This document shows, piece by piece, positions 1-7,877 of a DNA stretch of 36,999 bases. Numbering within the stretch: the first letter of the stretch is position 1; each line of letters begins with the position of its first letter. Source of the DNA: Pseudomonadota bacterium (lineage in GTDB: Bacteria; Pseudomonadota; Gammaproteobacteria; Xanthomonadales; Rhodanobacteraceae); contig JAFEFO010000040.1 of assembly GCA_018240565.1 (NCBI GenBank), positions 1-36,999 of the forward strand, written 5' to 3'. The position numbers were made by a program, and so were the translations under genes. The notes beneath the pieces were generated by a model. It saw nothing but the letters and a program-made list of their open reading frames with translations. It was not told the origin of the DNA and did no database searches.

Positions 1-23
1 CATTCTTGGAATCCCGATTCAGC

Positions 24-110
24 CGTCATACCGGCATGGATTGCCGGTATCCAGACTGCATGGATGCCATCCGTGGCAACTGGATTCCGGCAGTCCCTGC
101 CGGAATGACG
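24..110. repeat. 87-bp structured intergenic repeat, copy 1
   Basis: An imperfect palindrome with 13-bp terminal inverted repeats: CGTCATACCGGCA on the left and, read from the other strand, CGTCATTCCGGCA on the right. It holds two perfect hairpins, 30-48 (7-bp stem, 5-nt loop) and 84-106 (9-bp stem, 5-nt loop), joined by a linker that is identical in copy 2 at 15395-15481. It begins 22 bases past the stop codon of the leftward SPOR gene. It resembles REP or MITE-type dispersed elements, but no transposase or REP-associated transposase is visible here. Nothing else is seen between 1 and 131. Confidence 0.85.
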
Positions 111-131
111 AAGAGTATTTTTCCACGAATA

Positions 132-944
132 TCAAAATGACTGACGCCGCCGGACTTCGGTCTGCAGCGGACCGACTCGACGCGGCCAGCCTGACGTCGC
201 GCCCTGTGCGGCAAGATCGGCGCGCGCGGTGCGCGCGGCCTGCAGGCTGTCGTACGGTCCGCAAACCAGCAGCCAGACCTCGGCGTCGTTCTGGCGCAAA
301 TGCAATTTGTACATGTTTCCACTGGTGACGTTTGGCGCGGTGAGTTCCGCTTCGGTCGCGGCGTGCGCCAGTTCGATCACGTAGGAATCGGCAGGCAGGG
401 CGAGGAAATCGACTGGCGGCGTCGAGACTGTCATCGTCGGTGCGGGCATCAGCTTCGGCGGCGGCGCGGTCACGACGGGAGCAGGTTCCGGCACTGGCGT
501 GGCGGGTTGCGGAGGCGGCGCGGGTGGCGGATTCGCCGCGGCGGCTGGCGCTTGTGCCGGCACCATCGGACCTTGCACGCGTGGCTTCGGCGCGGGTTTC
601 GGCCCGGGTGCCGCGGGCAGCGGTTGCATGGCGGACGCGGGATTCGGCGCTGCCAGATATCCCGGTAGTGCGCCGGCGCGTGGCGCGGCTGCCGGTGCCG
701 ATTCGGGTGGTGGTGTGGGCGTCGCGCGTGGTGGCGGCGCGGAGGCAGCGGGCGCAGCGGAGGACGGCGGCGAATCCGCATTGCCGATCTGCTTGCAATC
801 CCAGCCCTTGTGGTCGGCGGTCGGCACGCAGTTGTACTTCTTGCCGGGCTGGAACGTGTCCACCTTGCCGTAGTCGGACGGATCCGCCTGCGCCAGCGCG
901 GCGCCCGCCAGCAGGGCAAAGGCGAGCAGGCTACGCGGCCGCAT
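132..944 (-). CDS. SPOR-domain periplasmic protein (damX-like position)
   Basis: A 270-residue protein. An N-terminal signal peptide (Arg-rich start, LLAFALLAGAALA, cleavage near residue 18-20) is followed by a Tyr/Cys-containing segment, a long Pro/Ala-rich linker (about 50-180) and a C-terminal SPOR-like domain (about 190-262, containing VWLLVCGPYDSLQAARTA). SPOR domains bind denuded peptidoglycan at division septa. The position after aroK-aroB matches that of damX in enterics, although DamX has a membrane anchor where this protein has an export signal. The ATG at 944 was chosen because the signal peptide starts there; the longer open frame upstream overlaps the preceding gene. This start overlaps the WGR gene by 14 bp, suggesting translational coupling. 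Division role is inferred. Confidence 0.8.
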   Translation of the reverse strand: MRPRSLLAFALLAGAALAQADPSDYGKVDTFQPGKKYNCVPTADHKGWDCKQIGNADSPPSSAAPAASAPPPRATPTPPPESAPAAAPRAGALPGYLAAPNPASAMQPLPAAPGPKPAPKPRVQGPMVPAQAPAAAANPPPAPPPQPATPVPEPAPVVTAPPPKLMPAPTMTVSTPPVDFLALPADSYVIELAHAATEAELTAPNVTSGNMYKLHLRQNDAEVWLLVCGPYDSLQAARTARADLAAQGATSGWPRRVGPLQTEVRRRQSF

Positions 945-1194
945 ACGGCGAATCCTGGCCTTGCGTGAACATGATGTGGAAGCCGCGCTTGAGCTGGGCG
1001 TCGCGCGCATGCTCGAACGCCGCCAGCGCGGCGTCGCGTTCCAGGTAAACGTCGCGTTTCAAGCTGACGCGTCCGCCCGGCTGGCCCCATTCGCGGGTCA
1101 GCGTCCAGCCGCCGAGCAAGTCCTGCTGCAGGGCGATCTGGTAGTAGCGCGGCGGTTCCGCGGCGAGCGGTTTGGTTTGCATGTACAGGCGCAT
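931..1194 (-). CDS. Stand-alone WGR-domain protein
   Basis: An 87-residue protein that is almost entirely one WGR domain: the core includes REWGQPGGRV, followed by a helix with the typical DAALAAFEHARDAQLKRGF pattern. WGR domains occur in poly(ADP-ribose) polymerases and in bacterial single-domain proteins; in PARPs they help bind nucleic acid, but the function of the solo bacterial form is not established. The ATG at 1194 is 10 bases after the aroB stop codon and the gene overlaps the next one by 14 bp, so it sits in the aroK-aroB operon. There is no signal peptide, so it is probably cytoplasmic. Confidence 0.85.
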   Translation of the reverse strand: MRLYMQTKPLAAEPPRYYQIALQQDLLGGWTLTREWGQPGGRVSLKRDVYLERDAALAAFEHARDAQLKRGFHIMFTQGQDSPYAAA

Positions 1195-1204
1195 GACGCG
1201 TAGT

Positions 1205-2293
1205 TTAGCGTGCCGCGGTCAATTCGGCCCGGATCGCCGCCGCCTCCACGTCATCGAAGATTTCGGCGCGACCCACGCCGCGCCACGCGATCACGCGCAG
1301 GCGGCCGCTGGCATTTTTCTTGTCCAGGCGCATCGCCGCGAGCAGGGCATCGGCATCCGTCCCGGCGGGAATCGACGTCGGCAATCCAAAGCGGACGAGC
1401 AGATCGCGCAGGCGCGTCGTGTCTGCGGCGGTTGACCGTCCCGAGCGCTGCGACAAACCCGCCGCCAGGCACATGCCGATCGCCACCGCTTCGCCATGCA
1501 GCAACACGCCGTAGCCGCAGACGGTTTCCAGCGCATGGCCAAAGGTGTGGCCGAAGTTGAGCAGGGCGCGTTCGCCGCGTTCGGTTTCGTCGCGGGCGAC
1601 GATGCCGGCCTTCTGTGCGCAGCAATGGGCGATGCAATCGGCAAGCGCATCCGGATCGCGTGCGAGCAGGGCCGCGGCGTTGACCTCCAGCCAGTCGAAA
1701 AAATCCGCATCGCCGAGCGCGCCGTACTTCACCACCTCGGCCAGGCCTGCGCGCAGTTCGCGATCGGGCAGGCTCGCCAGCGTGTCGGTGTCGGCGATCA
1801 CCGCGCGCGGCTGGTGGAAGGCGCCGACCAGGTTCTTGCCTTGCGGCAGGTCCACGCCGGTCTTGCCGCCGACCGACGAATCGACCATTGCGAGCAGGGT
1901 CGTTGGCATTTGCACAAATGCGATGCCGCGCATCCAGCACGCCGCGGCAAATCCGGCCAGGTCGCCGACCACGCCGCCGCCCAATGCAATGAGTGTCGCG
2001 TCGCGGCTGGCCCCGAGTTGCGCCAGCGCGGCGAAGATCTTCGCGGCGGAATCGAGCGTCTTGTGCGCTTCGCCGGCGGGAAGTATCCATGTGGACAATG
2101 TTGCATCGCGCAGCCCCGCCGTCACGCGCTGCAGGTACAGCGGTGCGACGTTCTCGTCGCTGACGACGAGCGCGTGCTTGCCGGTGATGGCATTGCGCCA
2201 ACATGGCGCATTGGCGAGCAGTCCGGCGCCGATGCGGATCGGATAGGCGCGCGCGCCGAGCTCGACGCGGATCTCGTGGCGCAGCGCGCTCAC
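1205..2293 (-). CDS. aroB: 3-dehydroquinate synthase
   Basis: Converts DAHP to 3-dehydroquinate, the second step of the shikimate pathway, using NAD and a divalent metal. Family hallmarks are visible: the NAD-binding [19 protein letters not shown] stretch, the [12 protein letters not shown] motif, [11 protein letters not shown], and the metal-ligand region [11 protein letters not shown] with a downstream [12 protein letters not shown] chose the GTG at 2293 (362 residues), which overlaps the aroK stop codon as GTGA and gives the usual family length; a TTG at 2302 would add three residues. It is cotranscribed with aroK upstream and the WGR and SPOR genes downstream. Confidence 0.97.
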   Translation of the reverse strand: MSALRHEIRVELGARAYPIRIGAGLLANAPCWRNAITGKHALVVSDENVAPLYLQRVTAGLRDATLSTWILPAGEAHKTLDSAAKIFAALAQLGASRDATLIALGGGVVGDLAGFAAACWMRGIAFVQMPTTLLAMVDSSVGGKTGVDLPQGKNLVGAFHQPRAVIADTDTLASLPDRELRAGLAEVVKYGALGDADFFDWLEVNAAALLARDPDALADCIAHCCAQKAGIVARDETERGERALLNFGHTFGHALETVCGYGVLLHGEAVAIGMCLAAGLSQRSGRSTAADTTRLRDLLVRFGLPTSIPAGTDADALLAAMRLDKKNASGRLRVIAWRGVGRAEIFDDVEAAAIRAELTAAR

Positions 2294-2844
2294 GTGGCAC
2301 AACCCGCGGCCGGCAGGCGCTGCCAGGCGTGCGCGATCTGCGCCGACAGGCGCTGGGCGATCGCGTCGGCATTGCCGCGATGCCCGGCGGCCAGCGTGAA
2401 ATCGGCGATCTCGCGGTACAGCGGATCGCGTTGCGCGGCAAGCGCAAGCAGGCGCTCGCGCCGGTCCGGCGCGGCGAGCAATGGACGCTTGCGGTCGCGC
2501 GCGAGGCGCTCGAGCTGTTCATCGACCGTGGTTTCCAGGTACACGACGAAGCCGCGCGCGTGCAGCATCCGCCGATTGGCGTCGGCAAGGACCGCACCGC
2601 CGCCGGTGGCGAGCACGATGCCATCGCGCGCGGCGTAGTCCGCCAATAGCGCGCTTTCGCGGCGGCGGAATCCGCATTCGCCCTCGATGTCGAAGATCAG
2701 CGGGATGTCGGCGCCGCATTGCGCCTGGATTTCGTGGTCGAGGTCGAAGAACGGCAGGTCCAGCGCCTGCGCCACGCGCTTGCCAAGCGTGGATTTGCCG
2801 GCGCCCATGGGGCCGATGAAAAAAAGGTTGGGTGCGGGATTCAT
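2290..2844 (-). CDS. aroK: Shikimate kinase
   Basis: A 184-residue cytoplasmic enzyme that phosphorylates the 3-hydroxyl of shikimate with ATP. It has a Walker A loop (GPMGAGKST, about residues 11-19), the shikimate-binding DLDHEIQ and FRRRESALL segments, and the GGGAV loop. The Walker A segment reads GPMGAGKST, a normal variant. It is the first gene of the leftward operon, with aroB starting inside its stop codon. The 75-bp gap to the divergent xrtH gene should hold promoters for both directions. Confidence 0.97.
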   Translation of the reverse strand: MNPAPNLFFIGPMGAGKSTLGKRVAQALDLPFFDLDHEIQAQCGADIPLIFDIEGECGFRRRESALLADYAARDGIVLATGGGAVLADANRRMLHARGFVVYLETTVDEQLERLARDRKRPLLAAPDRRERLLALAAQRDPLYREIADFTLAAGHRGNADAIAQRLSAQIAHAWQRLPAAGCAT

Positions 2845-2887
2845 GCTCGAATCCTAGCAGGAGCGGCTGCGCGTTTGCGTCGCGCGC

Positions 2888-2893
2888 TACAAT
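2888..2893 (+). promoter_or_regulatory. Possible -10 element for xrtH
   Basis: TACAAT lies 26 bases before the xrtH ATG in the divergent aroK/xrtH gap. No good -35 hexamer lies 16-18 bp upstream, so this is a weak call based on the -10 box and its position. Confidence 0.35.
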
Positions 2894-2919
2894 GCCCGCT
2901 TTCGCGATCCGTTCCGGCC

Positions 2920-3417
2920 ATGATTCGCTTCATCATCGTTTTTCTCGTCAGCCTGCTGGTGCTGTTCACCGCCGAACTGCTGCAACCGGTGCAGACGCAC
3001 GTGATCATGCCGTTTACGGCGGGCATCGCCCACGTCAGCGCGTGGATCATGCAGGTCTTCGACCACAACGTCATCGCGCGTGGCAACGATATCCTGAGCG
3101 CGCGCAGTGGCGGCGGCATCCAGATCGTCGCCGGCTGCAACGGCGTGGAAGCGGTGTTGATCCTGGTCAGCGCGATCCTCGCGTTTCCCGCGCCGTGGAA
3201 GCACAAGCTCGCCGGCATCGCGATCGGGTTCCTCGCCATCCAGAGCCTGAACCTGGTGCGCATCATCAGCCTGTTCTACCTGCATGAATGGAACCAGGTC
3301 TGGTTCGACTGGTTCCATCTTTACTTGTGGCAGGCGCTGATCATCCTCGACGCGCTGGTGTTCTGGCTGGTCTGGCTGCGCTGGCTGCCGGTCCGGCGAA
3401 GCGCCGCGCCGGCCTGA
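2920..3417 (+). CDS. xrtH: Exosortase H
   Basis: A 165-residue multipass inner-membrane cysteine transpeptidase of the exosortase/archaeosortase family. The catalytic triad can be placed: Cys73 in AGCNGVEA, Arg114 in LNLVRI and His133 in WFHLYLWQ. The small size and these motifs fit exosortase H, which is thought to cleave and anchor proteins with IPTL-type C-terminal sorting signals (Ile/Val-Pro-x-x motif, hydrophobic helix, basic tail). The ATG at 2920 starts directly with a hydrophobic helix; the longer upstream frame has no such logic and overlaps aroK. No protein in the window has a recognisable matching C-terminal signal, so its substrates lie elsewhere. It is followed by dodecin, with no evident functional link. 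Confidence 0.88.
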   Translation: MIRFIIVFLVSLLVLFTAELLQPVQTHVIMPFTAGIAHVSAWIMQVFDHNVIARGNDILSARSGGGIQIVAGCNGVEAVLILVSAILAFPAPWKHKLAGIAIGFLAIQSLNLVRIISLFYLHEWNQVWFDWFHLYLWQALIILDALVFWLVWLRWLPVRRSAAPA

Positions 3418-3467
3418 TACACTCGGGCAGCCGCATCGCGGCGATCCGTCACATCAGGAGGCAAGCC

Positions 3468-3674
3468 ATGAACAAGATCACGAAAGTCATCGAATTGAAT
3501 GCGTCTTCGACCAAGGGCATCGAGGACGCCATCACCGGCGGCCTGAAGAAGGCGAGCAAGACGGTGAAGAACATCAAGGGTGCATGGGTCAACGACATCA
3601 AGGTTGTCACCAGTGACGACGGTTCGGTGGCGGAATGGCGCGTGAACATGCGCGTGAATTTCCTCGTCGACTGA
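3468..3674 (+). CDS. Dodecin family flavin-binding protein
   Basis: A 68-residue protein matching the dodecin fold: a beta-alpha-beta-beta unit with [20 protein letters not shown], a central Trp in [12 protein letters not shown], and a C-terminal [11 protein letters not shown] strand. Dodecins assemble into hollow 12-mers that store riboflavin or FMN and protect against free flavin. The ATG at 3468 has an AGGAGG ribosome binding site at 3456-3461. It precedes YbjQ and pdxH; pdxH uses FMN, so a flavin connection is possible but is only an inference from adjacency. Confidence 0.9.
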   Translation: MNKITKVIELNASSTKGIEDAITGGLKKASKTVKNIKGAWVNDIKVVTSDDGSVAEWRVNMRVNFLVD

Positions 3675-3688
3675 GCGGGACGCAAGCG

Positions 3689-4030
3689 ATGGCAACGATT
3701 TCGCCAACGATGGTGACCGGCGCATTCGAGTTGCCCGGCCAGGCCATCGTGCGCAATCATGGCATCGTGCGCGGCATCGTCGTGCGTTCGCGCAGTGTGG
3801 TCGGTTCCATTGGCGCGGGCCTGCAGACCTTGTTCGGCGGCAACATCAGCCTGTTCGCGGACATGTGCGAAAAGGCGCGCGAGGATGCGTTCGAGATCAT
3901 GTGCAAACACGCATCCTTGCTCGGCGCGAATGCCGTGATCGGCATGCGCTACGATGCCAACGAGATCGCGCAGGGCGTCACCGAGGTGCTGGCCTACGGC
4001 ACCGCCGTCACGGTTGCGCCGAACGCGTGA
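3689..4030 (+). CDS. YbjQ/UPF0145 family protein
   Basis: A 113-residue protein of the YbjQ family, which forms pentameric beta-rich assemblies; its function is unproven (a heavy-metal-binding label exists only by prediction). Family marks are [19 protein letters not shown], the central helix with [12 protein letters not shown], and [12 protein letters not shown]. The ATG at 3689 was chosen because it gives the typical family length; the open frame extends upstream into the dodecin gene. Its stop codon overlaps the pdxH start as GTGA, so the two are translationally coupled. Confidence 0.88.
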   Translation: MATISPTMVTGAFELPGQAIVRNHGIVRGIVVRSRSVVGSIGAGLQTLFGGNISLFADMCEKAREDAFEIMCKHASLLGANAVIGMRYDANEIAQGVTEVLAYGTAVTVAPNA

Positions 4031-4626
4031 GCGATCCGTTCTACACGCAGGCGATCGCGCAGATCCGCGAACTGCTCGATGCTGCGCGCGCTGCCGGCGA
4101 TCCCGAGCCGACGGCGATGACGCTGGCCACGGCCGATGCGCACGGACGCCTGTCCGCGCGCATCGTGTTGCTCAAGACGTTGGATGAAAGCGGCTTCGCG
4201 TTCTTCACCAATTACGACAGCGCCAAGGCCGCGCAACTCGACGCGCATCGCAACGCTGCGCTGTGCCTGCATTGGAAGACGCTGCGCGACGGCGTGCAGG
4301 TCCGCGCCGAGGGCGTGGTGGAAAAAACCTCCGTCGCCGAATCCGACGCGTACTTTGCCACGCGTGCGCGAGCCAGCCAGATCGGCGCGTGGGCCTCGTT
4401 GCAATCGCAGACCCTTGGCGACCGCGCGCAACTCGACGCGCGCATCGCGCACTACGAGCGCGAATTCGACGGCAAGCCGGTGCCGCGACCGCCGCACTGG
4501 GGCGGTTATCGCCTGGTCCCGGACATGATCGAATTGTGGTTCGGCCAGCGCGCGCGCCTGCACGACCGCGAGCGTTATGAACGTGCCGACGATGGCGCGT
4601 GGACGAAGCGGTTGTTGTATCCGTGA
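4027..4626 (+). CDS. pdxH: Pyridoxamine/pyridoxine 5'-phosphate oxidase
   Basis: A 199-residue FMN enzyme that oxidises PNP or PMP to pyridoxal 5'-phosphate, in vitamin B6 synthesis and salvage. Nearly every family motif is present: [20 protein letters not shown] (FMN phosphate binding), [36 protein letters not shown], and the C-terminal PPHWGGYRL and [11 protein letters not shown]. The GTG at 4027 is preferred, since it overlaps the YbjQ stop codon as GTGA and gives normal length. It converges with yggT, with only 7 bp between their stop codons. PLP links it loosely with proC-yggS neighbourhoods, since YggS binds PLP. Confidence 0.96.
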   Translation: MSDPFYTQAIAQIRELLDAARAAGDPEPTAMTLATADAHGRLSARIVLLKTLDESGFAFFTNYDSAKAAQLDAHRNAALCLHWKTLRDGVQVRAEGVVEKTSVAESDAYFATRARASQIGAWASLQSQTLGDRAQLDARIAHYEREFDGKPVPRPPHWGGYRLVPDMIELWFGQRARLHDRERYERADDGAWTKRLLYP

Positions 4627-4633
4627 GCCAGAT

Positions 4634-5200
4634 TCACAGCCGCAACGCCGCATCCGCCAGCGGGGCGATGACGAGCAGGCGGATCAGCACGAGTGCGATC
4701 GCTGCGAACCAGCAGGAAAAATCCAGTCCGCCGACGGCCGGCACGATGCGCCGGAACGGACGCACGACGGGTTCGACGATCGCGGCGAGCAGGCGGAAAT
4801 TCGAATCGTGCTGCGCGCTTGGAATGAAGCTGAGCAGGCAGTAGGCGAAGATCGCGACGAGTTCGACCAGCACGATCCAGTCCAGCAGGTCGGCGAGCGC
4901 GCGCAGCGTGTATCCGCCGGCATCCAGTCCCGCGCCGAACATCGCCGCGAGCAGGATCAGTTGCAGCAACGCCAGCACGTAGGCGATCAGCAGCGAGGAA
5001 ATCTCCAGGCGCCGCCAGCGCGGGATGAGCTTGCGCAACGGCATCGTCGCCGGATTGGTGAAAAGGTATACAAATCGGCAAAGCGGCTGGTTGAACGGCG
5101 CGTTGATCGCGATCAACAGCACGCGCAACACGAACACGACGATGAAGAAGCCGAAAATCGTCTGGATCAGGAATACGCCGGCATTTTGCAGATAGGGCAT
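4634..5200 (-). CDS. yggT: YggT family membrane protein
   Basis: A 188-residue inner-membrane protein with two copies of the YGGT unit: residues about 5-85 (FFIVVFVLRVLLIAIN ... NPATMPLRKLIPRW) and about 115-185 (CLLSFIPSAQ ... EPVVRPFRRIVPAVGGLDFS). Each has a hydrophobic helix followed by the typical P-[LF]-R-x-[LI]-[IV]-P signature. YggT proteins are linked to osmotic and cation tolerance and to the septum or membrane, but the role is poorly defined. The ATG at 5200 lies 1 bp beyond the proC stop codon, so proC and yggT form one operon as in many gammaproteobacteria. Confidence 0.92.
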   Translation of the reverse strand: MPYLQNAGVFLIQTIFGFFIVVFVLRVLLIAINAPFNQPLCRFVYLFTNPATMPLRKLIPRWRRLEISSLLIAYVLALLQLILLAAMFGAGLDAGGYTLRALADLLDWIVLVELVAIFAYCLLSFIPSAQHDSNFRLLAAIVEPVVRPFRRIVPAVGGLDFSCWFAAIALVLIRLLVIAPLADAALRL

Positions 5201-5201
5201 G

Positions 5202-6029
5202 TCAGGTATCCAGTTGCGCCGACAATGCGCCGCCGCGCCGCGTTGCCGCCGCGACCGCGCGTGCCACGATCCGGGCGAAGTCGTCCGCGGCAAACGATTC
5301 CAGCGCGGCTTGCGTGGTGCCGTTCGGCGAGGTCACGCGCTGGCGCAATTGCGCGGGCGCGGCGCCGTCCTCGCGCAACATGCGACCGGCGCCGAGGCAG
5401 GTTTGCGTCGCCAACTCCCGTGCCGCATCCGGCGTCAGGCCTTGCGCGACGCCGGCATCGATCAAGGCTTCGGTGAGCAGAAAGAAATACGCCGGGCCGG
5501 AACCTGAGATCGCAGTGACGGTGTCCATTTGCGCCTCGGCGTCGATCCACACGGCGAGCCCGGCGGCAGACAGGATGGCGTGCGCCGATTCGCGCTGCGC
5601 CGGCGAACAGGCGGAATTCGCGCACAAACCGGCGGCACCCGCGCCGATCAGGGCCGGCGTGTTCGGCATGCAGCGCACGATCGGCATGCCACCGCCGAGC
5701 CAGGCGTCGAGTTGATCGATGCGGATGCCGGCGGCGATGGAAAGAATCAGCGGTTTGCGCGCTTGTGCATCGTCGCGCAATCCCGCACAGACGGATTTCA
5801 TCACCTGCGGCTTGACCGCGAGCACCAGCACATCGGCGCCGTGTGCCGCGTCTGCATTGTCGGCATGTGTGGAAACGGAAAAATCCCGCGCCAGCGCAGC
5901 GCGCAACTCCTCATTCGGCTCGGCGACGGAAAGGGTTGCCGCCGGCGCGCCGTCGCGGAGCAATCCGCCGATCAGGCTGCGCGCCATGTTGCCGCCGCCG
6001 ATGAAGGCGATCGTGTTCGATGTGCTCAT
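5202..6029 (-). CDS. proC: Pyrroline-5-carboxylate reductase
   Basis: A 275-residue enzyme that reduces 1-pyrroline-5-carboxylate to proline with NAD(P)H. It starts with a Rossmann fold (IAFIGGGNMARSLIGGL, residues about 8-24) and has the substrate/NADPH-contacting VKPQVM, the RCMPNTPALIGAGAAGLCAN segment, and the C-terminal SGSGPAYFFLLTEALIDAG and VTSPNGTTQAALE signatures. The ATG at 6029 is at the normal place. The first 43 bases of the coding sequence plus 5 upstream bases occur again as a perfect copy at 6901-6948. Normally yggS precedes proC; here an unrelated gene does. Confidence 0.96.
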   Translation of the reverse strand: MSTSNTIAFIGGGNMARSLIGGLLRDGAPAATLSVAEPNEELRAALARDFSVSTHADNADAAHGADVLVLAVKPQVMKSVCAGLRDDAQARKPLILSIAAGIRIDQLDAWLGGGMPIVRCMPNTPALIGAGAAGLCANSACSPAQRESAHAILSAAGLAVWIDAEAQMDTVTAISGSGPAYFFLLTEALIDAGVAQGLTPDAARELATQTCLGAGRMLREDGAAPAQLRQRVTSPNGTTQAALESFAADDFARIVARAVAAATRRGGALSAQLDT

Positions 6030-6034
6030 GCGGC
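5987..6034. repeat. 48-bp direct repeat, proC copy
   Basis: This stretch covers the proC start codon, its first 14 codons and 5 upstream bases. It is identical over all 48 bp to 6901-6948. The two flanks diverge immediately on both sides, so the copies mark a duplication and not merely a conserved motif. Confidence 0.95.
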
Positions 6035-6086
6035 TAGGATAGCAAGCCGCGCGTCAATCGGAATCGTCAAGGATCGCTTCGGGCCC

Positions 6087-6836
6087 TCAGCATCCGTTCG
6101 GCCGCGGATTTGTGCTGCAAACATCCAGGTTCAGCAGGTTGTCTTCCATGGCGCTGCGGAAAATCACGTCGTTGTTGACGTACAGGGAAACCTGCGGATA
6201 TCCCACGACGCCAATATCGGGATTCACGCGCCAGGCGATCGCATTGGCGCCGTTGTACGGCTGGGTCGCGCGCAGGGGTATCAACAATTCGAGTTTGAAG
6301 CCGCGCGCCATGCCCCAGGCGCCACCACCGATGCCGCCGCGCAGCGCGCGCACGGCAAGGCCTTGCAATCCGATCGGATAGGATTGTGGACAGCCGTAGT
6401 CGACATCGGTGTCGAGATTGATCAGTTGATTGCTGGCGGTCACGGAAAAGCAGAACGCGGGATTGTTGGCGGAATTGGCGGTCTGCACGCCCGGCGGCAA
6501 GAGCAGCTCGATCCCCACCGCACTGCCGGTGCAGGGATTGCCCGGATGGCCAAGGACCAGATGCGTGTAAAACACCTCGCCCACGGCGGGCGTGCGATTG
6601 GGCGGGATGAGCGTGAATCCGGCATAGCCGAGCACACGCGTTTCCAGGATCGGCGGACTGCTCAAACACGCATAGTCCGTGCCGATGCTCGACAGGCTGC
6701 CGTTGTACCAGGGCAGGACTTGCGTGGTTTGGGCCGGACGCTCGCCGCTCGGCGGGATCGATTGCGCACGGCAAGGGCTGGTCAGGATTGCGGCAATCGT
6801 CATGCCGACAATGAAGGTGACGGTACGGGCAAACAT
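6087..6836 (-). CDS. Secreted protein of unknown function, Cys-rich
   Basis: I do not recognise the family. The 249-residue product has a signal peptide (FARTVTFIVGMTIAAILTS, cleavage near residue 25 after CRAQ) and six cysteines in the mature part (in YACLSS, GNPCTGS, AFCFSV, DYGCPQS, DVCST and the final Cys), suggesting disulfides in the periplasm or outside the cell. The rest is predicted beta-rich, with PNRTPAVGEVFYTHLVLG and a Gly-rich RGGIGGGAWGMARGF stretch. The ATG at 6836 has GGAG 5 bases upstream; an ATG at 6860 would add eight polar residues before the signal. It lies between the two 48-bp proC repeats, so it appears to have arrived with that duplication. Confidence 0.72.
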   Translation of the reverse strand: MFARTVTFIVGMTIAAILTSPCRAQSIPPSGERPAQTTQVLPWYNGSLSSIGTDYACLSSPPILETRVLGYAGFTLIPPNRTPAVGEVFYTHLVLGHPGNPCTGSAVGIELLLPPGVQTANSANNPAFCFSVTASNQLINLDTDVDYGCPQSYPIGLQGLAVRALRGGIGGGAWGMARGFKLELLIPLRATQPYNGANAIAWRVNPDIGVVGYPQVSLYVNNDVIFRSAMEDNLLNLDVCSTNPRPNGC

Positions 6837-6900
6837 GGGCGCTCCATGACGGGTGGACATGCTGTCCAATACGCAATTCGGGCATAGAAAACCCCAAGCC

Positions 6901-6948
6901 TGTTGCCGCCGCCGATGAAGGCGATCGTGTTCGATGTGCTCATGCGGC
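6901..6948. repeat. 48-bp direct repeat, displaced proC 5' fragment
   Basis: A perfect copy of the proC 5' end, including its ATG (minus strand, 6943-6941) and 14 codons, followed after the last shared base by unrelated sequence. If translated it would run from MSTSNTIAFIGGGN into a different tail, so it is a non-functional fragment. It lies just beyond the terminator of the leftward gene at 7019-7801. Confidence 0.95.
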
Positions 6949-6971
6949 AAGCATTGCCGCTTGCCGGCGGC

Positions 6972-7009
6972 AAAAAAAGCGCCGCGGCCCGTCAGGCGAG
7001 CCGCGGCGC
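6972..7009 (-). terminator. Rho-independent terminator
   Basis: Read on the minus strand, a perfect 10-bp GC stem (GCGCCGCGGC at 7000-7009 pairing with 6979-6988) closes an 11-nt loop and is followed by seven T residues (6972-6978). It starts 10 bp after the stop codon of the leftward gene at 7019-7801 and should end its transcript before the proC fragment. Confidence 0.9.
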
Positions 7010-7018
7010 CGCCGGGAA

Positions 7019-7801
7019 TCACTTTGCGGCGGTGTATGTCAGTTCCGCGTTGAAGCTGTCGAAGTGGCTCGATGTCTTTGCGACTGTTTCGTTGAACGAC
7101 TTGCGCATCGCATCGGTATCGGCCTTGCCATACACGCCTTCGACCATCTTCCAGAAGGTGGGGTTCGGCTCCATGCCGGCATCGGCCCAGTTTTTGGTCG
7201 GAACCACCAGAAGGTAGTCCGGTGCGCCGTCACCACCGCCGGTGATGCCGACGGTCTGGAAATGGTACGGCCATTTCGCTTTCGCCGCGGCCGCCGCGAA
7301 TTTCTTCATGTCGACACGAAACGTTTCATTTGCCTCGTGACCCGGCTTGAGCGTGAATTCAATCACCTGGATCATCGCTGGCGGCGGATCCGTGCGCCAG
7401 CTCGCCGGCAGGTTGCTCATGTCCTCTTGCAATTCCATGAACGCGCTGCTCTCGCGCTTCAGGTGCGGCGCGGCCTGTTTGCGCCAGGTCGTATCGCAAG
7501 CCTTTAACGCCGCATGCATGGTGTCGAAGTCGGACCAAGTATTGGGTCCGCTGACGTAGGAATAGGCATACACGTCACTGCCGGTTTCGTGGTTCCATGC
7601 CGTCCAGTGGTACTTGGAACCATGCTCCTTGAGGCACTGGTTCCAGGCCTTCACGCCGGCCTCGTAGGCGTCCTGATTGGCCGGGGCCACGGTGTCGGTG
7701 AAATCGCGATAAACATTCGCCTTGCCTGCTTCAGCAGCAATTGCGCCGGAGAAGGCCGAAAAGGCCAGCACCGACGCCACGCACGAGATCAGGATTTTCA
7801 T
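7019..7801 (-). CDS. Secreted protein with two similar halves, function unknown
   Basis: The 260-residue product has a clear signal peptide (KILISCVASVLAFSAFSG, cleavage near AIAA-E at residue 22-23). The mature part looks like two copies of one unit, about residues 28-130 and 143-255. Each has a beta strand, a helix, then an HWTAWN or HFQTVG strand, a SDVYAYSYV or PDYLLVVPT strand, and a long amphipathic helix. This pattern suggests a tandem ferredoxin-like (dimeric alpha/beta barrel, NIPSNAP-like) fold, but that is inference without alignment. The ATG at 7801 has an excellent GAGGAGG site. It has its own terminator at 6972-7009, so it is probably monocistronic. Confidence 0.75.
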   Translation of the reverse strand: MKILISCVASVLAFSAFSGAIAAEAGKANVYRDFTDTVAPANQDAYEAGVKAWNQCLKEHGSKYHWTAWNHETGSDVYAYSYVSGPNTWSDFDTMHAALKACDTTWRKQAAPHLKRESSAFMELQEDMSNLPASWRTDPPPAMIQVIEFTLKPGHEANETFRVDMKKFAAAAAKAKWPYHFQTVGITGGGDGAPDYLLVVPTKNWADAGMEPNPTFWKMVEGVYGKADTDAMRKSFNETVAKTSSHFDSFNAELTYTAAK

Positions 7802-7877
7802 GAAACCCTCCTCAGTTGGTGGTTGACGAGACATCTTGTTTGCCCGCGTTTTGCACGGGCGCGCGAATCTACTCCTT

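Noticed and set aside
2719..2919. Upstream extension of the exosortase gene
   Set aside because: It overlaps aroK in antisense and has no membrane or signal features; the protein logically starts at 2920.
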